A stretch of 64,000 nucleotides of DNA from JASHPR01 sp963795055 (GCA_963795055.1 CAWCGJ010000039.1:1-64000); one strand, 5' to 3'; positions 42,193 through 51,322 are shown, counted from the stretch's first letter. Numbers and translations are program-made. The notes: generated by a model from the letters alone, not told the origin.

Positions 42193-42213
42193 CCTCATAT
42201 TGAGGTAACCTCA
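42193..42213. promoter_or_regulatory. MarR operator: three alternating CCTCA/TGAGG half-sites
   Basis: CCTCA-TAT-TGAGG and TGAGG-TAA-CCTCA are two perfect inverted repeats sharing the middle half-site. TGAGGTAACCTCA closely resembles sites bound by MarR repressors of efflux pumps. It lies between the divergent MarR and ABC-exporter starts and could control both. Confidence 0.75.
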
Positions 42214-42248
42214 CAAGTCAGGCACTCCCAGCGGAAGGACGCAGCCTT

Positions 42249-44057
42249 TTGGCATCACCCCACACGAACCGGGATACCCCCGGCCGGGACCGCGGCCCCA
42301 GGACCGTCACCGCCGCGGAAAAGGCGCAAGCACGCGAGGTGTCGCTGCGCCGCATCGGGCGGCTGTTCGCCCCCCACCGGTGGCCGCTGGCCATCGTCAC
42401 CGCTCTCATCGTGGCGTCCTCGCTGGTCGGGCTGGCCTCGCCGTTCCTGCTCCGCGCCGTCATCGACACCGCCCTGCCGGAGCGGAACCTGCGGCTGCTG
42501 GCCTGGCTGGTAGCCGCGATGGTCGCGGTGGCCGCCGTCACCTCGGCGTTCGGCGTCATCCAGACCTGGATCAGCACCAAGGTCGGCCAGCACGTCATGC
42601 ACGAGCTGCGCACCAGCGTCTTCACCCACCTGCAGCGGCAGTCGATCGCCTTTTTCACCCGCACCCGCACCGGCGAGGTGCAATCCCGCATCCAGAACGA
42701 CATCGGCGGCATGGAATCGGTGGTGACCTCGACCGCGACCTCCATCGCCTCGAACCTCACCACCGCGGTGGCCACGGCCGTCGCCATGGTCGCCCTGTCC
42801 TGGCGGCTGTCGCTCATCTCGCTGGTCGTCATGCCGCCGGCCATCTTCCTGACCCGCAAGGTCGCCAAGATGCGCCGGGCCATCACCACCCAGCAGCAGC
42901 GCGAGCTCGCCGACCTCAACGTGACCATCGAGGAGGGGCTGTCGGTCAACGGCGTCCAGCTGGCCAAGACGATGGGGACCGGCCCGGCCCTGGTGCGGCG
43001 GTTCGCCGGCTCCTCGGCCCGCCTGATCGACCTGGAGCTCCGTTCCCAGCTGGCCGGGCGCTGGCGGATGGCCTCCCTGAGCATCATCTTCGCCGCGATC
43101 CCCGCGGTCATCTACCTCGCGGCCGGCCTGCCCGTCACCGCCGGCACCGTGAGCATCGGCACCCTGATCGCCTTCACCACGCTGCAGAACAACCTGTTCC
43201 GGCCGGTCACCGGCCTGCTCAGCACCGGCGTCTCGGTGATCAGCTCGCTGGCCCTGTTCGCGCGGATCTTCGAGTACCTCGACCTGCCGGTCGAGGTCGA
43301 CGAGCCGGCCCGCCCGGCCAGCATCGACCCGGCCCGGGTCACCGGGCACGTCCGCTTCGAAGACGTCGGTTTCACCTACCCCGGCGCCGACCGTCCCGCC
43401 CTGGCCGGCATCGACCTGGACATCCCGGCCGGCAGCACGCTCGCCCTGGTCGGCGAGACCGGATCAGGCAAGACCACCCTCGGCTCCCTGGTCGCCCGGC
43501 TCTACGACCCGACCAGCGGCACCGTCCGCATCGACGGCACCGACCTGCGCGACATGCGGCTGGCCGACCTGGCCGCCATCGTCGGCGTGGTCAGCCAGGA
43601 GACCTACCTCCTGCACACCACCGTGCGGGAGAACCTGCGCTACGCCAAGCCCAGCGCCACCGACGCCGAGATCGAGGACGCGGCCCGCGCGGCGCAGATC
43701 CACGACCTGATCGCCGGCCTGCCCGACGGCTACGACACCATGGTCGGATCCCGCGGCCACCGCTTCTCCGGCGGGGAAAAGCAGCGCATCGCGATCGCCC
43801 GCACGCTGCTGCGCGACCCGCGCGTGCTCGTGCTCGACGAGGCCACCAGCGCCCTGGACACCGAAACCGAGCGGGCCGTCCAGCAAGCCTTCGACGCCCT
43901 GGCCCGGGGCCGCACCACCATCACCATCGCGCACCGGCTGTCCACCGTCCGCAACGCCGACGAGATCGTCGTGCTCGACCACGGTCATGTTGCCGAGGCC
44001 GGCGACCACACCAGCCTGCTGGCCGGCCGGGGCCGCTACGCCGAACTGGCCGCGTAG
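42249..44057 (+). CDS. ABC-type exporter (fused membrane and ATPase domains)
   Basis: A 602-residue type IV ABC half-transporter that works as a dimer. Residues 40-330 hold six transmembrane helices (LAIVTALIVASSLVGLASPFLLRAVIDTAL first). Residues 355-602 hold the ATPase: Walker A GETGSGKTT, Q-loop VSQETYLLHTTVRENL, signature FSGGEKQR, Walker B RVLVLDEATSALD and the H-loop TIAHRLSTV. The start is TTG 42249 with GGAAGGA ten bases before. With the divergent MarR gene it forms a repressor-efflux pair; lipids or drugs are typical substrates. Confidence 0.93.
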   Translation: MASPHTNRDTPGRDRGPRTVTAAEKAQAREVSLRRIGRLFAPHRWPLAIVTALIVASSLVGLASPFLLRAVIDTALPERNLRLLAWLVAAMVAVAAVTSAFGVIQTWISTKVGQHVMHELRTSVFTHLQRQSIAFFTRTRTGEVQSRIQNDIGGMESVVTSTATSIASNLTTAVATAVAMVALSWRLSLISLVVMPPAIFLTRKVAKMRRAITTQQQRELADLNVTIEEGLSVNGVQLAKTMGTGPALVRRFAGSSARLIDLELRSQLAGRWRMASLSIIFAAIPAVIYLAAGLPVTAGTVSIGTLIAFTTLQNNLFRPVTGLLSTGVSVISSLALFARIFEYLDLPVEVDEPARPASIDPARVTGHVRFEDVGFTYPGADRPALAGIDLDIPAGSTLALVGETGSGKTTLGSLVARLYDPTSGTVRIDGTDLRDMRLADLAAIVGVVSQETYLLHTTVRENLRYAKPSATDAEIEDAARAAQIHDLIAGLPDGYDTMVGSRGHRFSGGEKQRIAIARTLLRDPRVLVLDEATSALDTETERAVQQAFDALARGRTTITIAHRLSTVRNADEIVVLDHGHVAEAGDHTSLLAGRGRYAELAA

Positions 44058-44148
44058 ACCCCGGCTTCCGGCCTGCTGATCGTGTTGCCTATATGCCGGA
44101 AATCTCCCCTTGCCGCCATCACCGGTGGCTGGGCAATAATCAATCGGC

Positions 44149-44532
44149 ATGACGTCGGAAGTGACCGATACGCCGAGATCGGGACCGCCGCCAACGGAGG
44201 TTGCGTGGCACACGCTCGGCGCCGACCAGGTCCTGCAGTCCGAAGGGGTGGACCGGCAGCGCGGCCTGAGTTCGGCCGCGGCGGCCGCTCGGTCTGAGCG
44301 GTTTGGCCCGAACAAGCTCGCCGCCGGCCGGGCCGAGCCGCGCTGGCACGCGTTCGTCCGCCAGTACCGCGACCCGATGCAGCTCGTGCTGCTCGCGGCC
44401 GGCATCGGCAGCCTGTATCCGCTCAAGCAGTTCGGCACGGGCATCCTGCTGATCTTGCTGACTCTGTTCAACGCGGTCGAGGGCCTGCACCAGGAGGGGA
44501 AGGCCGCCACGGCCGTCGCCGCCCTGCGCTAA
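44149..44532 (+). pseudogene. Truncated P-type cation-transporting ATPase (N-terminus only)
   Basis: A 127-residue frame matching the first part of a P2-type Ca/Mg-like ATPase: the cation-ATPase N domain (VLQSEGVDRQRGLSSAAAAARSERFGPNKLAA) and the first membrane hairpin (YRDPMQLVLLAAGIGSLYPLKQFGTGILLILLTLFNAVEGLHQEGKA). It stops at a TAA where a complete protein would continue for several hundred residues to the DKTGT phosphorylation site. The stop overlaps the stop of the convergent DUF302 gene, so the rest was lost by deletion. It cannot pump ions. Confidence 0.8.
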
Positions 44533-45089
44533 GGCGTTGCCCGGGACCGGTGTGCCGCGGTTGCGGTGGCCGGTATGCCGGTGGCGTGGCGCAGATGGGT
44601 GAGGACTTCGGTGTCCAGCCGCTGGGCGACCTGGGAGGCCGCGGCGTCACCGTAGGGCGCGATCGCGCTGGCGACGGTGTCGTAGGCCACCTGGGTTCCG
44701 CCGCCTGCCAGTTCCTGGATCAGGATGGTGACCGGCGTGTAGGAGCCGGCCGCGGGCAGGTGGCGGGTCATCTGCCCCATGGTGACCGGGTTGCCGGCGA
44801 TCAGGCGGACCAGGCGCCGACCGGCCTGGTCGCGGGCTTGCGGGTCGAGGGCCAGGACGTGGTCGTCGTCGAGGTGCAGGAACCGCATCAGGCCAGCGCT
44901 GCCCTGCGCCTGCCCGACTAGCGCGCTGAGCTCGTCATAGGAGGTAGAGGCCGCCAGCGTGGCGAACAGCGCCTCGATGTCTGGCTGGCTGATGCCGCCG
45001 TAGATGCCGTCCAGGACATCCTGGAACGGCCGTTCGCTGGTCAGCACATGGCGGCGGACGGGTATGTCGAGCACCTGCTCGGATGCCAC
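44529..45089 (-). CDS. DUF302-domain protein
   Basis: A 186-residue soluble protein. The C-terminal 110 residues match DUF302: RLVRLIAGNPVTMGQMTRHLPAAGSYTPVTILIQELAGGGTQVAYDTVASAIAPYGDAAASQVAQRLDTEVLTHL. This small beta-alpha-beta domain has no fixed function. The N-terminal 70 residues (RRHVLTSERPFQDVLDGIYGGISQPDIEALFATL) also fit the family's first repeat. The start is GTG 45089, with AGGAGG seven bases upstream. Confidence 0.85.
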   Translation of the reverse strand: MASEQVLDIPVRRHVLTSERPFQDVLDGIYGGISQPDIEALFATLAASTSYDELSALVGQAQGSAGLMRFLHLDDDHVLALDPQARDQAGRRLVRLIAGNPVTMGQMTRHLPAAGSYTPVTILIQELAGGGTQVAYDTVASAIAPYGDAAASQVAQRLDTEVLTHLRHATGIPATATAAHRSRATP

Positions 45090-45112
45090 CGGTTCCTCCT
45101 TGTGATCTTGCT

Positions 45113-45157
45113 CTTTCTGAGCCCTGCTCGCTCGGTCGGCGAGCAGGGCTCAGAAAG
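45113..45157. terminator. Perfect 19-base stem-loop
   Basis: CTTTCTGAGCCCTGCTCGC and its exact complement GCGAGCAGGGCTCAGAAAG flank a 7-base loop. It lies just after the stop of the alpha/beta hydrolase gene and just before the DUF302 gene on the same strand. It is probably a transcription terminator or a processing hairpin between the two. Confidence 0.8.
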
Positions 45158-45166
45158 CGTGCTGGC

Positions 45167-45853
45167 TCAGATGGCTGCTGCGGCGGTGCGGATGACGTCG
45201 AGGACGTTGTCGGGCTGGGACAGCATGGGGCAGTGGCTGCTGTCGAACTCGTAGGTGGTGGCGCCCATCCGCTTGGCGGCGGCCCGCTCGAGGTCGGGGT
45301 GGACGGCCTGGTCGTTTTTGCCCACGATGTACCAGCTCGGCTTGGTCCGCCACGCGACGCCGGGGGCGTTGCTGCTGAACAGCTCGACGGACGGGGGCCA
45401 GGCGGTCGCCCAGACGACCTTCTGCTCTTCCTCGGGCAGGTCGCCGCAGAAGCAGGCAGCGCCGCCGGGCAGCATCCACACCCGCCCGTCGGCCACCTCG
45501 ATCTGGCCGAACGCCGGCGTCTTGGGGAACTTGTCCTGCTCGGCCTGGGAGGTCTCGGTCTCATCAGGGCCCAGGGCGTTGATGTAAACCAGCCCGGCCA
45601 CCCGCTCGTCGGTGCCCGCGGCGGTGATGACGGCGCCGCCGTAGGAGTGGCCGACCAGCAGGATCCGGCTGTGGACCCGGTTGAAGGTGCGGATCGTCGC
45701 GGCGACGTCGGCCACGTTGGTGTCCAGGCCGTACTGCGCGCAGATCACCTCGTATCCCTCCGCCTGCAGCGGCGGGAGCAGCTTGTTGAAGCACGACCCG
45801 TCGGCCCAGATCCCGTGACAGAACACAATGCTCGGCTTGGTTGGCGTAGACAT
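45167..45853 (-). CDS. Alpha/beta hydrolase (esterase-like)
   Basis: A 228-residue hydrolase: oxyanion loop VFCHGIWADGSCFNKLLPPLQ, nucleophile elbow GHSYGG near residue 78, acid VGKNDQAVHPD and base SSHCPMLSQP. It is close in shape to the plant-like salicylate/MeS esterase and EstC-type group common in actinobacteria; the substrate is unknown. It starts at ATG 45853 with GAAGGAG before it, and ends at a perfect hairpin. Confidence 0.9.
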   Translation of the reverse strand: MSTPTKPSIVFCHGIWADGSCFNKLLPPLQAEGYEVICAQYGLDTNVADVAATIRTFNRVHSRILLVGHSYGGAVITAAGTDERVAGLVYINALGPDETETSQAEQDKFPKTPAFGQIEVADGRVWMLPGGAACFCGDLPEEEQKVVWATAWPPSVELFSSNAPGVAWRTKPSWYIVGKNDQAVHPDLERAAAKRMGATTYEFDSSHCPMLSQPDNVLDVIRTAAAAI

Positions 45854-46104
45854 GGCTTCTCCTTCGGCCTCGTCTGGTCTTCCGGCCCGGTGATCCGCGA
45901 GCTGGCCCCGCGGATCCGGGTCGTCGATTACAGGCCCAGCGTGCCTGCGCCACCGTCAGAGCGGTATCGGCATGTTTACTGAGCCCGCAGCCCCCGCCCG
46001 GGGTGAACTGGAGTACGGGCACGCCGCGTCGTGGGTCATAAACGCCCGGATGGTGCGGCGCTATGCGCCCGGCTCCGGCACCGGCTGTGCTCACGGGCGG
46101 CTGT

Positions 46105-46962
46105 TCAGGGCACTATCCGGGGCGGTAATCCGGCGCGGATGAAGCCGAGGAACGCCAGGTTGACCTGGCCGGCGTGGGTCCAGATGATCGCGTGCGGGCC
46201 GTCGGGTATGGTCACATGCCGGGCGTCGCGAAGCAGCGCGGGCAGTCGGCTCCCGGTGACCTCGGGTGGCATGATCCTGTCCTGGGTGCCCTGAATGACC
46301 AGCACCGGGACGGTGACCCGGGCCAGATCACCGCGGAAGTCTTCCAGCCACGCGGCGGCGCAGCCTGACACGGCCGCCGCGGATGCCCCGATGGCGACGT
46401 GGAAGCTGTTCTGCCATGCCTGGTCGCTGACCTGGACCCCGCCGAGCAGGTCAATGTTGTAGGACTGGTCCAGGAACGTCTTGGTCGCGGCGGGCCGGTC
46501 GGCACTGATCTGGCTGATGAACTCGTTGAGGACGCCGCGGTCAACCCCGTCCGGGTTGTCCTTTCCGCGTGGCAGGCAAGGCGGCAGCGGGGCCAGCAGC
46601 ACGGCGGCACGCACCCGTCTGTGGCCGTAGGTTCCCAGGTAGCGGGTCACCTCCCCGGTTCCCGCGCAAAAACCGGCCAGTACCACCCGGCGCAGGTCAA
46701 GCTGGTCAAGCAGCACCGCGAGGTCGGCGGCGAGCGTGTCGTAGTCGTATCCCACGCTCGGCCGGCTTGACGCGCCGAAGCCCCGCCGGTCGTAGGTGAT
46801 GACCCGGTACCCGGCGGCCAGCAGGGCCGTTTCCTGCTTCTCCCACGAATGCCCGTCCAGCAGGTAGCCGTGCACGAGGACCACCGGGGCGCCCCGTCCG
46901 TGGTCCTCGTAGTAGATCCGGATCACGTCGGTGTTCTCCTGGCCGACCGTTATATAGGACAC
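46105..46962 (-). CDS. Alpha/beta hydrolase of the non-heme haloperoxidase group with Cys in the nucleophile position
   Basis: A 285-residue protein of the cofactor-free chloroperoxidase/esterase family: IYYEDHGRGAPVVLVHGYLLDGHSWEKQ, YDRRGFGASSRPSVGYDYDTLAADLAVLLDQLDL, acid QGTQDRIMPPE and base DGPHAIIWTHAGQVN. The nucleophile elbow reads GFCAGTGEVTRYL, where the family normally has GFSMG. Serine is thus replaced by Cys (TGC), which would abolish or alter esterase activity; a Cys nucleophile occurs in dienelactone hydrolases. The start is GTG 46962 (VSYITVGQEN), the family N-terminus. It is divergent from a LuxR regulator gene. Confidence 0.88.
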   Translation of the reverse strand: MSYITVGQENTDVIRIYYEDHGRGAPVVLVHGYLLDGHSWEKQETALLAAGYRVITYDRRGFGASSRPSVGYDYDTLAADLAVLLDQLDLRRVVLAGFCAGTGEVTRYLGTYGHRRVRAAVLLAPLPPCLPRGKDNPDGVDRGVLNEFISQISADRPAATKTFLDQSYNIDLLGGVQVSDQAWQNSFHVAIGASAAAVSGCAAAWLEDFRGDLARVTVPVLVIQGTQDRIMPPEVTGSRLPALLRDARHVTIPDGPHAIIWTHAGQVNLAFLGFIRAGLPPRIVP

Positions 46963-47115
46963 CACGCCGCCACGGGCCGTGGTGCCGGGCAAGTGTCATC
47001 CATAGCGGTACCCTGCGCCGCGGGACAGGCGGGCGGTATCGGTAACCTGACCGAACTTCGCCTTCTGGGAGGGCAGCCTGCCTGCCTATAGTGGGTCCGG
47101 GACGGCGCAAGGGGT

Positions 47116-49890
47116 TTGGCGGGTTTGGCCAGCGGCAGCGAGCTCATCGGCCGAGACAGTGAGCTGTCCCGGTTGCGGGAGCTTGTGGATCCGCCCCCGG
47201 CGGGCAGCCAGGTGCTGGTGCTGCTGGGTGAGGCAGGGATGGGCAAGACCGTCCTGCTGGCCTATGCGGAACGGCAGGCCCGGTCGGCGGGGCTGCGGGT
47301 GCTGTCTGCGGGCGGCCGGGAGTCCGAGCAGGACCTGGCGTTCGCCGGCCTGCACCAGTTGCTGCGGCCAGTGCTGGACCGGGTGGCGGCCCTGCCGGAC
47401 CGGCAGGCGGGAGCATTGCTCGGTGCGCTCGCGCTGTCCCCCGATCCGGTGCCTCCAGACGCGCTGCTGACCGGGCTCGCCGTGCTCACCCTGCTTTCGC
47501 TGCTGGCGCAGGACAGCCCGCTGCTGGTCCTGATCGACGACGCGCAGTGGGTTGACCCCGCCTCGCTAGACGCGCTGGCGTTTGCCGCACGGCGGCTGGA
47601 ATCCGAACGGCTGGCGCTGCTGCTGGCCGCACGAGCCGCAGCCCCGCCCGCGGGGTTCGAGCGCGACTACCCGGAACTGCGGCTGGAACCGCTGAGCCCC
47701 CAGGACGCGGCGCGGCTACTCGATGCCCAGCCGCACCCGCCGTACGGGCGGGCCCGGGAGCAGGTACTCGAGCAGGCCGCCGGCAACCCGATGGCGCTCA
47801 TCGAGCTAGCAAGGGTGATCGCGGCTGACCCGGCGGCTGGGCGGCGGTGGACCAGCGAGCCGCTGCCGCCCACGCGGCGGCTGGCTGCCATCATCACCGC
47901 CCAGTACCGCGCCCTGCCCCAGCCGGCCCGGCAGGCGCTGCTGCTCGCCGCCGTCGCTGACAGCCCAGAGGTACCCGAGGGCGTGCCCGGGCTGACCGCA
48001 GGGGCGCTCGCCCCGGCCGAGAACGCGGGCCTGATCAGGGTAGACAGCGCGGGAATACACTTCAGCCACCCGCTGGTACGCGCAGCGGTCTACCACGCCG
48101 CCCCGTTCGCCGAACGCGCAACGGCCCACCTGAAGATGGCGGACACGCTTCGCGGCCAGCCCGATCGCCATGCCTGGCATCAGGCGGCAGCCGCACTGGA
48201 ACCCGACGAGCGCGTGGCCTCGCTGCTGGAGGAAACCGCTGCCCAAGCGCAGCGGCGCGGCGGCGACGCCGCGGCCGCGCGGGCTCTCGAGCGCGCTGCC
48301 GAACTCAGCCCAGCCAAGCCCGATCAGGCGCGGCGGCTGCTGGCCGCCGGTGAAGTCGCCCGCCACACTGGGCAGTCGGATTGGGTGCAGGAACTGGCGG
48401 CCCGGGTCGTCGCACTGACCACGGACCCAGAACTACGCATCACCGCCCGCTACCTATCCGGCTGGGCACTGATCTGGTCCAACCGGCACACCGGGGCGCT
48501 TCCTGCGCTCATCTCCGTTGCCGAGCAGGCACCCTCCCGGATACCGGTCATCGCCTGGAACGCCATCGCGCTGGCCGCGACGGTGGCCTACCACTCCGGA
48601 ACCCCGGCCGGCCACCAGGCGGTGCTGGCCACCTTCAACCGCATGCACGAGCCGCCGGAGCCGAGCGCGGACTGGGCAGCCGGCCTGGCCGACATGATTC
48701 GCCTGTGGATCAGAGTAAGCACGGACCCGTTCGGGAAAAGAGCAGAACTTATTCCCTCCCTGCGCCGGCTGGCCAGCGGGACGGTCGTCTCACCAGGCGA
48801 CGTCGGCGCGGCGGCCTGGCTTCTGGACGAGACCGACCTCGCCGTCAGGCTGCTGCGCGAAGACCTCAGCCGAGTGCGCGATCGCGGCCGCTACGGGCCC
48901 GTCCTATCAGCGTTGCTGTGGGCATACATCGACGGCGGGCGATGGGACGAGACGCTCACCACCGCCCGCGAGACCGCCGACACAGCCGCCGCGTACAAGA
49001 TGGACACCATCGCCGCCTCCGCCGACCTTGCCACGGCGACCGTGCTCGCCCTGCGCGGCGACCACGACCGGGTACAGCCGCTGATCACCAGTGCCCTCGC
49101 CAAGATCGACGCCACAGCAGACCGTGCGACCGCCGCACGAGCCCGGCACGCCGCCGGCATCGCCGCGCTGGCCGACGGCAGCTACGCGACTGCCTACGCC
49201 CGGCTCCGCAAGCTGTTCGACGCCGACGGCACGCCGCTGCACCGTCACGTCTCCTACCTGGCCATCGCCGACCTTGCCGCCGCCGCTGCTCGGGCGGAGC
49301 GCCACCTAGAGGCGCAGACGCTCATCGAACGCGCGCTGGCCCAAGTGGACCCGGCACCCGGACCGCGGCTGGAACAGCTCGCCGCCCGCGCCCGCGCGCT
49401 GGTCGCCGGGCCCACCAGCGCCGAGGCCCACTTCGACAAGGCCCTGGCCGACCCCGCCGGTGACACCTGGCCGTTCGAACGGGCCCAGCTCCAGCTCGAC
49501 TACGGAGAATGGCTGCGCCGGCAGCGGCGCATCAACGACGCCAAACCCGTCCTCGCAGCGGCCCTGGGAACCCTCCGCAGCCTGGGCGCCACCCCCTGGA
49601 TCCGGCGCGCCGAGGCAGAACTGCGAGCCTGCGGCGTCACCACCCAGGCGGCGGCCACCGCGCCCGGCGCGCTCGCGGACCTGACCCCGCAGCAGCGCCA
49701 GATCGTCATTCTGGCCAGCCGGGGCCTGACCAACGGCGAGATCGCCGACCGGCTGTTCCTGTCCCCCCGCACCGTCGCCTCCCACCTGTACAACTCCTAC
49801 CCCAAGCTCGGCATCGCCGGCCGCCACCAGCTCCGCGACCTCATCGACCAGGCCACCGACGGGCCAGCCGCTCCGCCGACCAGCCGATAG
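47116..49890 (+). CDS. LuxR-family regulator with N-terminal AAA ATPase
   Basis: A 924-residue large ATP-binding LuxR regulator. It opens with ELIGRDSELSRLRELVD, then Walker A GEAGMGKT near residue 40, Walker B LLVLIDDAQWVDPASLDAL near residue 135, a long helical repeat region, and a C-terminal helix-turn-helix LTPQQRQIVILASRGLTNGEIADRLFLSPRTVASHLYNSYPKLGI. It starts at TTG 47116. Family members activate nearby catabolic or secondary-metabolism genes. The divergent Cys-type hydrolase is the closest possible target. A TATAGT hexamer at 47087-47092 may be its -10 element. Confidence 0.92.
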   Translation: MAGLASGSELIGRDSELSRLRELVDPPPAGSQVLVLLGEAGMGKTVLLAYAERQARSAGLRVLSAGGRESEQDLAFAGLHQLLRPVLDRVAALPDRQAGALLGALALSPDPVPPDALLTGLAVLTLLSLLAQDSPLLVLIDDAQWVDPASLDALAFAARRLESERLALLLAARAAAPPAGFERDYPELRLEPLSPQDAARLLDAQPHPPYGRAREQVLEQAAGNPMALIELARVIAADPAAGRRWTSEPLPPTRRLAAIITAQYRALPQPARQALLLAAVADSPEVPEGVPGLTAGALAPAENAGLIRVDSAGIHFSHPLVRAAVYHAAPFAERATAHLKMADTLRGQPDRHAWHQAAAALEPDERVASLLEETAAQAQRRGGDAAAARALERAAELSPAKPDQARRLLAAGEVARHTGQSDWVQELAARVVALTTDPELRITARYLSGWALIWSNRHTGALPALISVAEQAPSRIPVIAWNAIALAATVAYHSGTPAGHQAVLATFNRMHEPPEPSADWAAGLADMIRLWIRVSTDPFGKRAELIPSLRRLASGTVVSPGDVGAAAWLLDETDLAVRLLREDLSRVRDRGRYGPVLSALLWAYIDGGRWDETLTTARETADTAAAYKMDTIAASADLATATVLALRGDHDRVQPLITSALAKIDATADRATAARARHAAGIAALADGSYATAYARLRKLFDADGTPLHRHVSYLAIADLAAAAARAERHLEAQTLIERALAQVDPAPGPRLEQLAARARALVAGPTSAEAHFDKALADPAGDTWPFERAQLQLDYGEWLRRQRRINDAKPVLAAALGTLRSLGATPWIRRAEAELRACGVTTQAAATAPGALADLTPQQRQIVILASRGLTNGEIADRLFLSPRTVASHLYNSYPKLGIAGRHQLRDLIDQATDGPAAPPTSR

Positions 49891-50186
49891 GCCGCAGACA
49901 AGGGCCAATCCCCGGAGGCAGTGATGTCGTCGATGCTGGTGTTGGCGACCAGCTCGGCCTGCTGCCGGGCTTGTTCGACGGTGTCCGGCCCCACAGAGTC
50001 GGGCATGACGTTAAGCAGGCCGCCGACGTTGCAGACCGAACCATGGGAGCCATTCACGAAACGTCATGCTCGCTGCAGTAACGGCAAAACCGACGAGGCT
50101 CCGAGTGATCGTCCTCACGGGACCGAATAGCTCGGGGCTGTTCCTCCTCGGATCGACCCGAGCCCATACCATGAAAGGCGGGAGCT
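49891..50186. other. Intergenic stretch with a possible gene remnant on the minus strand
   Basis: About 296 bases. On the reverse strand, 50057 to about 49890 reads GSVCNVGGLLNVMPDSVGPDTVEQARQQAELVANTSIDD and then runs into the LuxR gene. The composition looks protein-like, but the frame has no proper end and I do not recognise the family. It may be a gene cut off by the LuxR gene, or coincidence. The promoter of the dioxygenase gene should be at the right end. Confidence 0.35.
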
Positions 50187-50957
50187 ATGACGACAACGAC
50201 GCCCACTGGGCCCGACCTGGCTGCCGTGCGGGAGGCGTACCAGAGAGACGGGTGCGTCCTTGTGAAGGGTCTAATCGATCCCGACGAGGCTCGCTATATG
50301 CGCCAGGAGTTGCATGATCTGTTCAGTAGGATGCCGGCCGCGGGGTTCCGAGCATGGCGGTCGGCCAGTTCTGTGGCTGGCGCCGAAGGAAAGCAAGAGC
50401 TAAAGGGATTGCACGATCTGCAATTCTACTGCTCGGTGTTCAGCCGCATGATCGTGGACCACCGCTTGACGGACGCCGCAGCGGCCGTACTACCCGCTGA
50501 GAACGTCCAGCTCCATCACACCAAGGCATTCATCAAGCCGCCAGAAAAGGGGGCCCCATTCCCCCTGCACCAGGACCACCCATTCTTCCCGCACACCGAA
50601 CACCGCGTCGCGGCCGCCATCTTCCACCTCGACGACGCCCCCGTTGAGAAGGGCTGCGTGACCGTTGTGAAAGGAAGCCATCGGCTCGGGCCACTTGAGC
50701 ACCTCGAGGAGGGCCACTGGCACCTGCCGCCTGACGAGTGGCCGGTGACCAGGGCCGAGCCGATCGAGGCCAAGGCCGGCGACGTCCTCATCTTCAGCTA
50801 CCTCACCATCCACGGCTCAGGAGTCAACACAAGCAACGAAGCGCGGACCACGTGGCTGGTCCAGTTCCGCGACCCGGCGGATCTGCCGATCGGCGACAAT
50901 CACACCTTTTCGCGGGGCCAGGGCATGATGCTGCGAGGAAGGAACCCGTCCGCGTAA
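50187..50957 (+). CDS. Phytanoyl-CoA dioxygenase (PhyH)-family protein
   Basis: A 256-residue Fe(II)/2-oxoglutarate oxygenase. The iron site is visible as HQD in FPLHQDHPFFPHTEHRVAAAIFHLDD and the distal His in LTIHGSGVNTSNEARTTWLVQF, which also holds the Arg that binds 2-oxoglutarate. KGCVTVVKGSHRLGPLEH is the usual middle strand. The family hydroxylates lipids, alkaloids and natural products. Codon use is clearly less GC-biased than in neighbouring genes, suggesting recent transfer. The start is ATG 50187 with GGGAG before it. No partner gene is adjacent. Confidence 0.88.
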   Translation: MTTTTPTGPDLAAVREAYQRDGCVLVKGLIDPDEARYMRQELHDLFSRMPAAGFRAWRSASSVAGAEGKQELKGLHDLQFYCSVFSRMIVDHRLTDAAAAVLPAENVQLHHTKAFIKPPEKGAPFPLHQDHPFFPHTEHRVAAAIFHLDDAPVEKGCVTVVKGSHRLGPLEHLEEGHWHLPPDEWPVTRAEPIEAKAGDVLIFSYLTIHGSGVNTSNEARTTWLVQFRDPADLPIGDNHTFSRGQGMMLRGRNPSA

Positions 50958-51322
50958 CAACATGCCGCTCGCACTCACGAGCATCCCTGCCAGAAGTGCC
51001 ACGTCATTCGTGGCGAACCAACGCCCGGCCAGCAGCCCGAACTGGACGATATGGACGTAGCAACCCGCGCAGACAGCACAGCTCTCAGCCGCTCCGAGTC
51101 GGCGATCCGGCGTGGGCAGCATTGGCTACTGCCGTTCTGCTGGTTACGTGCTGTCTCCGCCTTACTTGGGCATATCGTCCGGGCGGCTTCTAGCCGGGTC
51201 TTCGCCGACGGCAACCGGCGGAGGGCTGGGCCAGCGAATTAGGCCCACCCAGCTCCGGCCAGGAGGGTCGGGGTGGCCGGTACTGTCCGGCTCGGGTGAC
51301 CAGCGCGTGGCATGCCTGCCAG
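50958..51322. other. Intergenic region without a confident gene
   Basis: 365 bases of mixed composition. A reverse frame reads CYVHIVQFGLLAGRWFATNDVALLAGMLVSASGMLLRG, which looks like a membrane segment, but it runs into the dioxygenase gene and lacks a credible end. No repeats, RNA gene or terminator was recognised. Confidence 0.35.
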
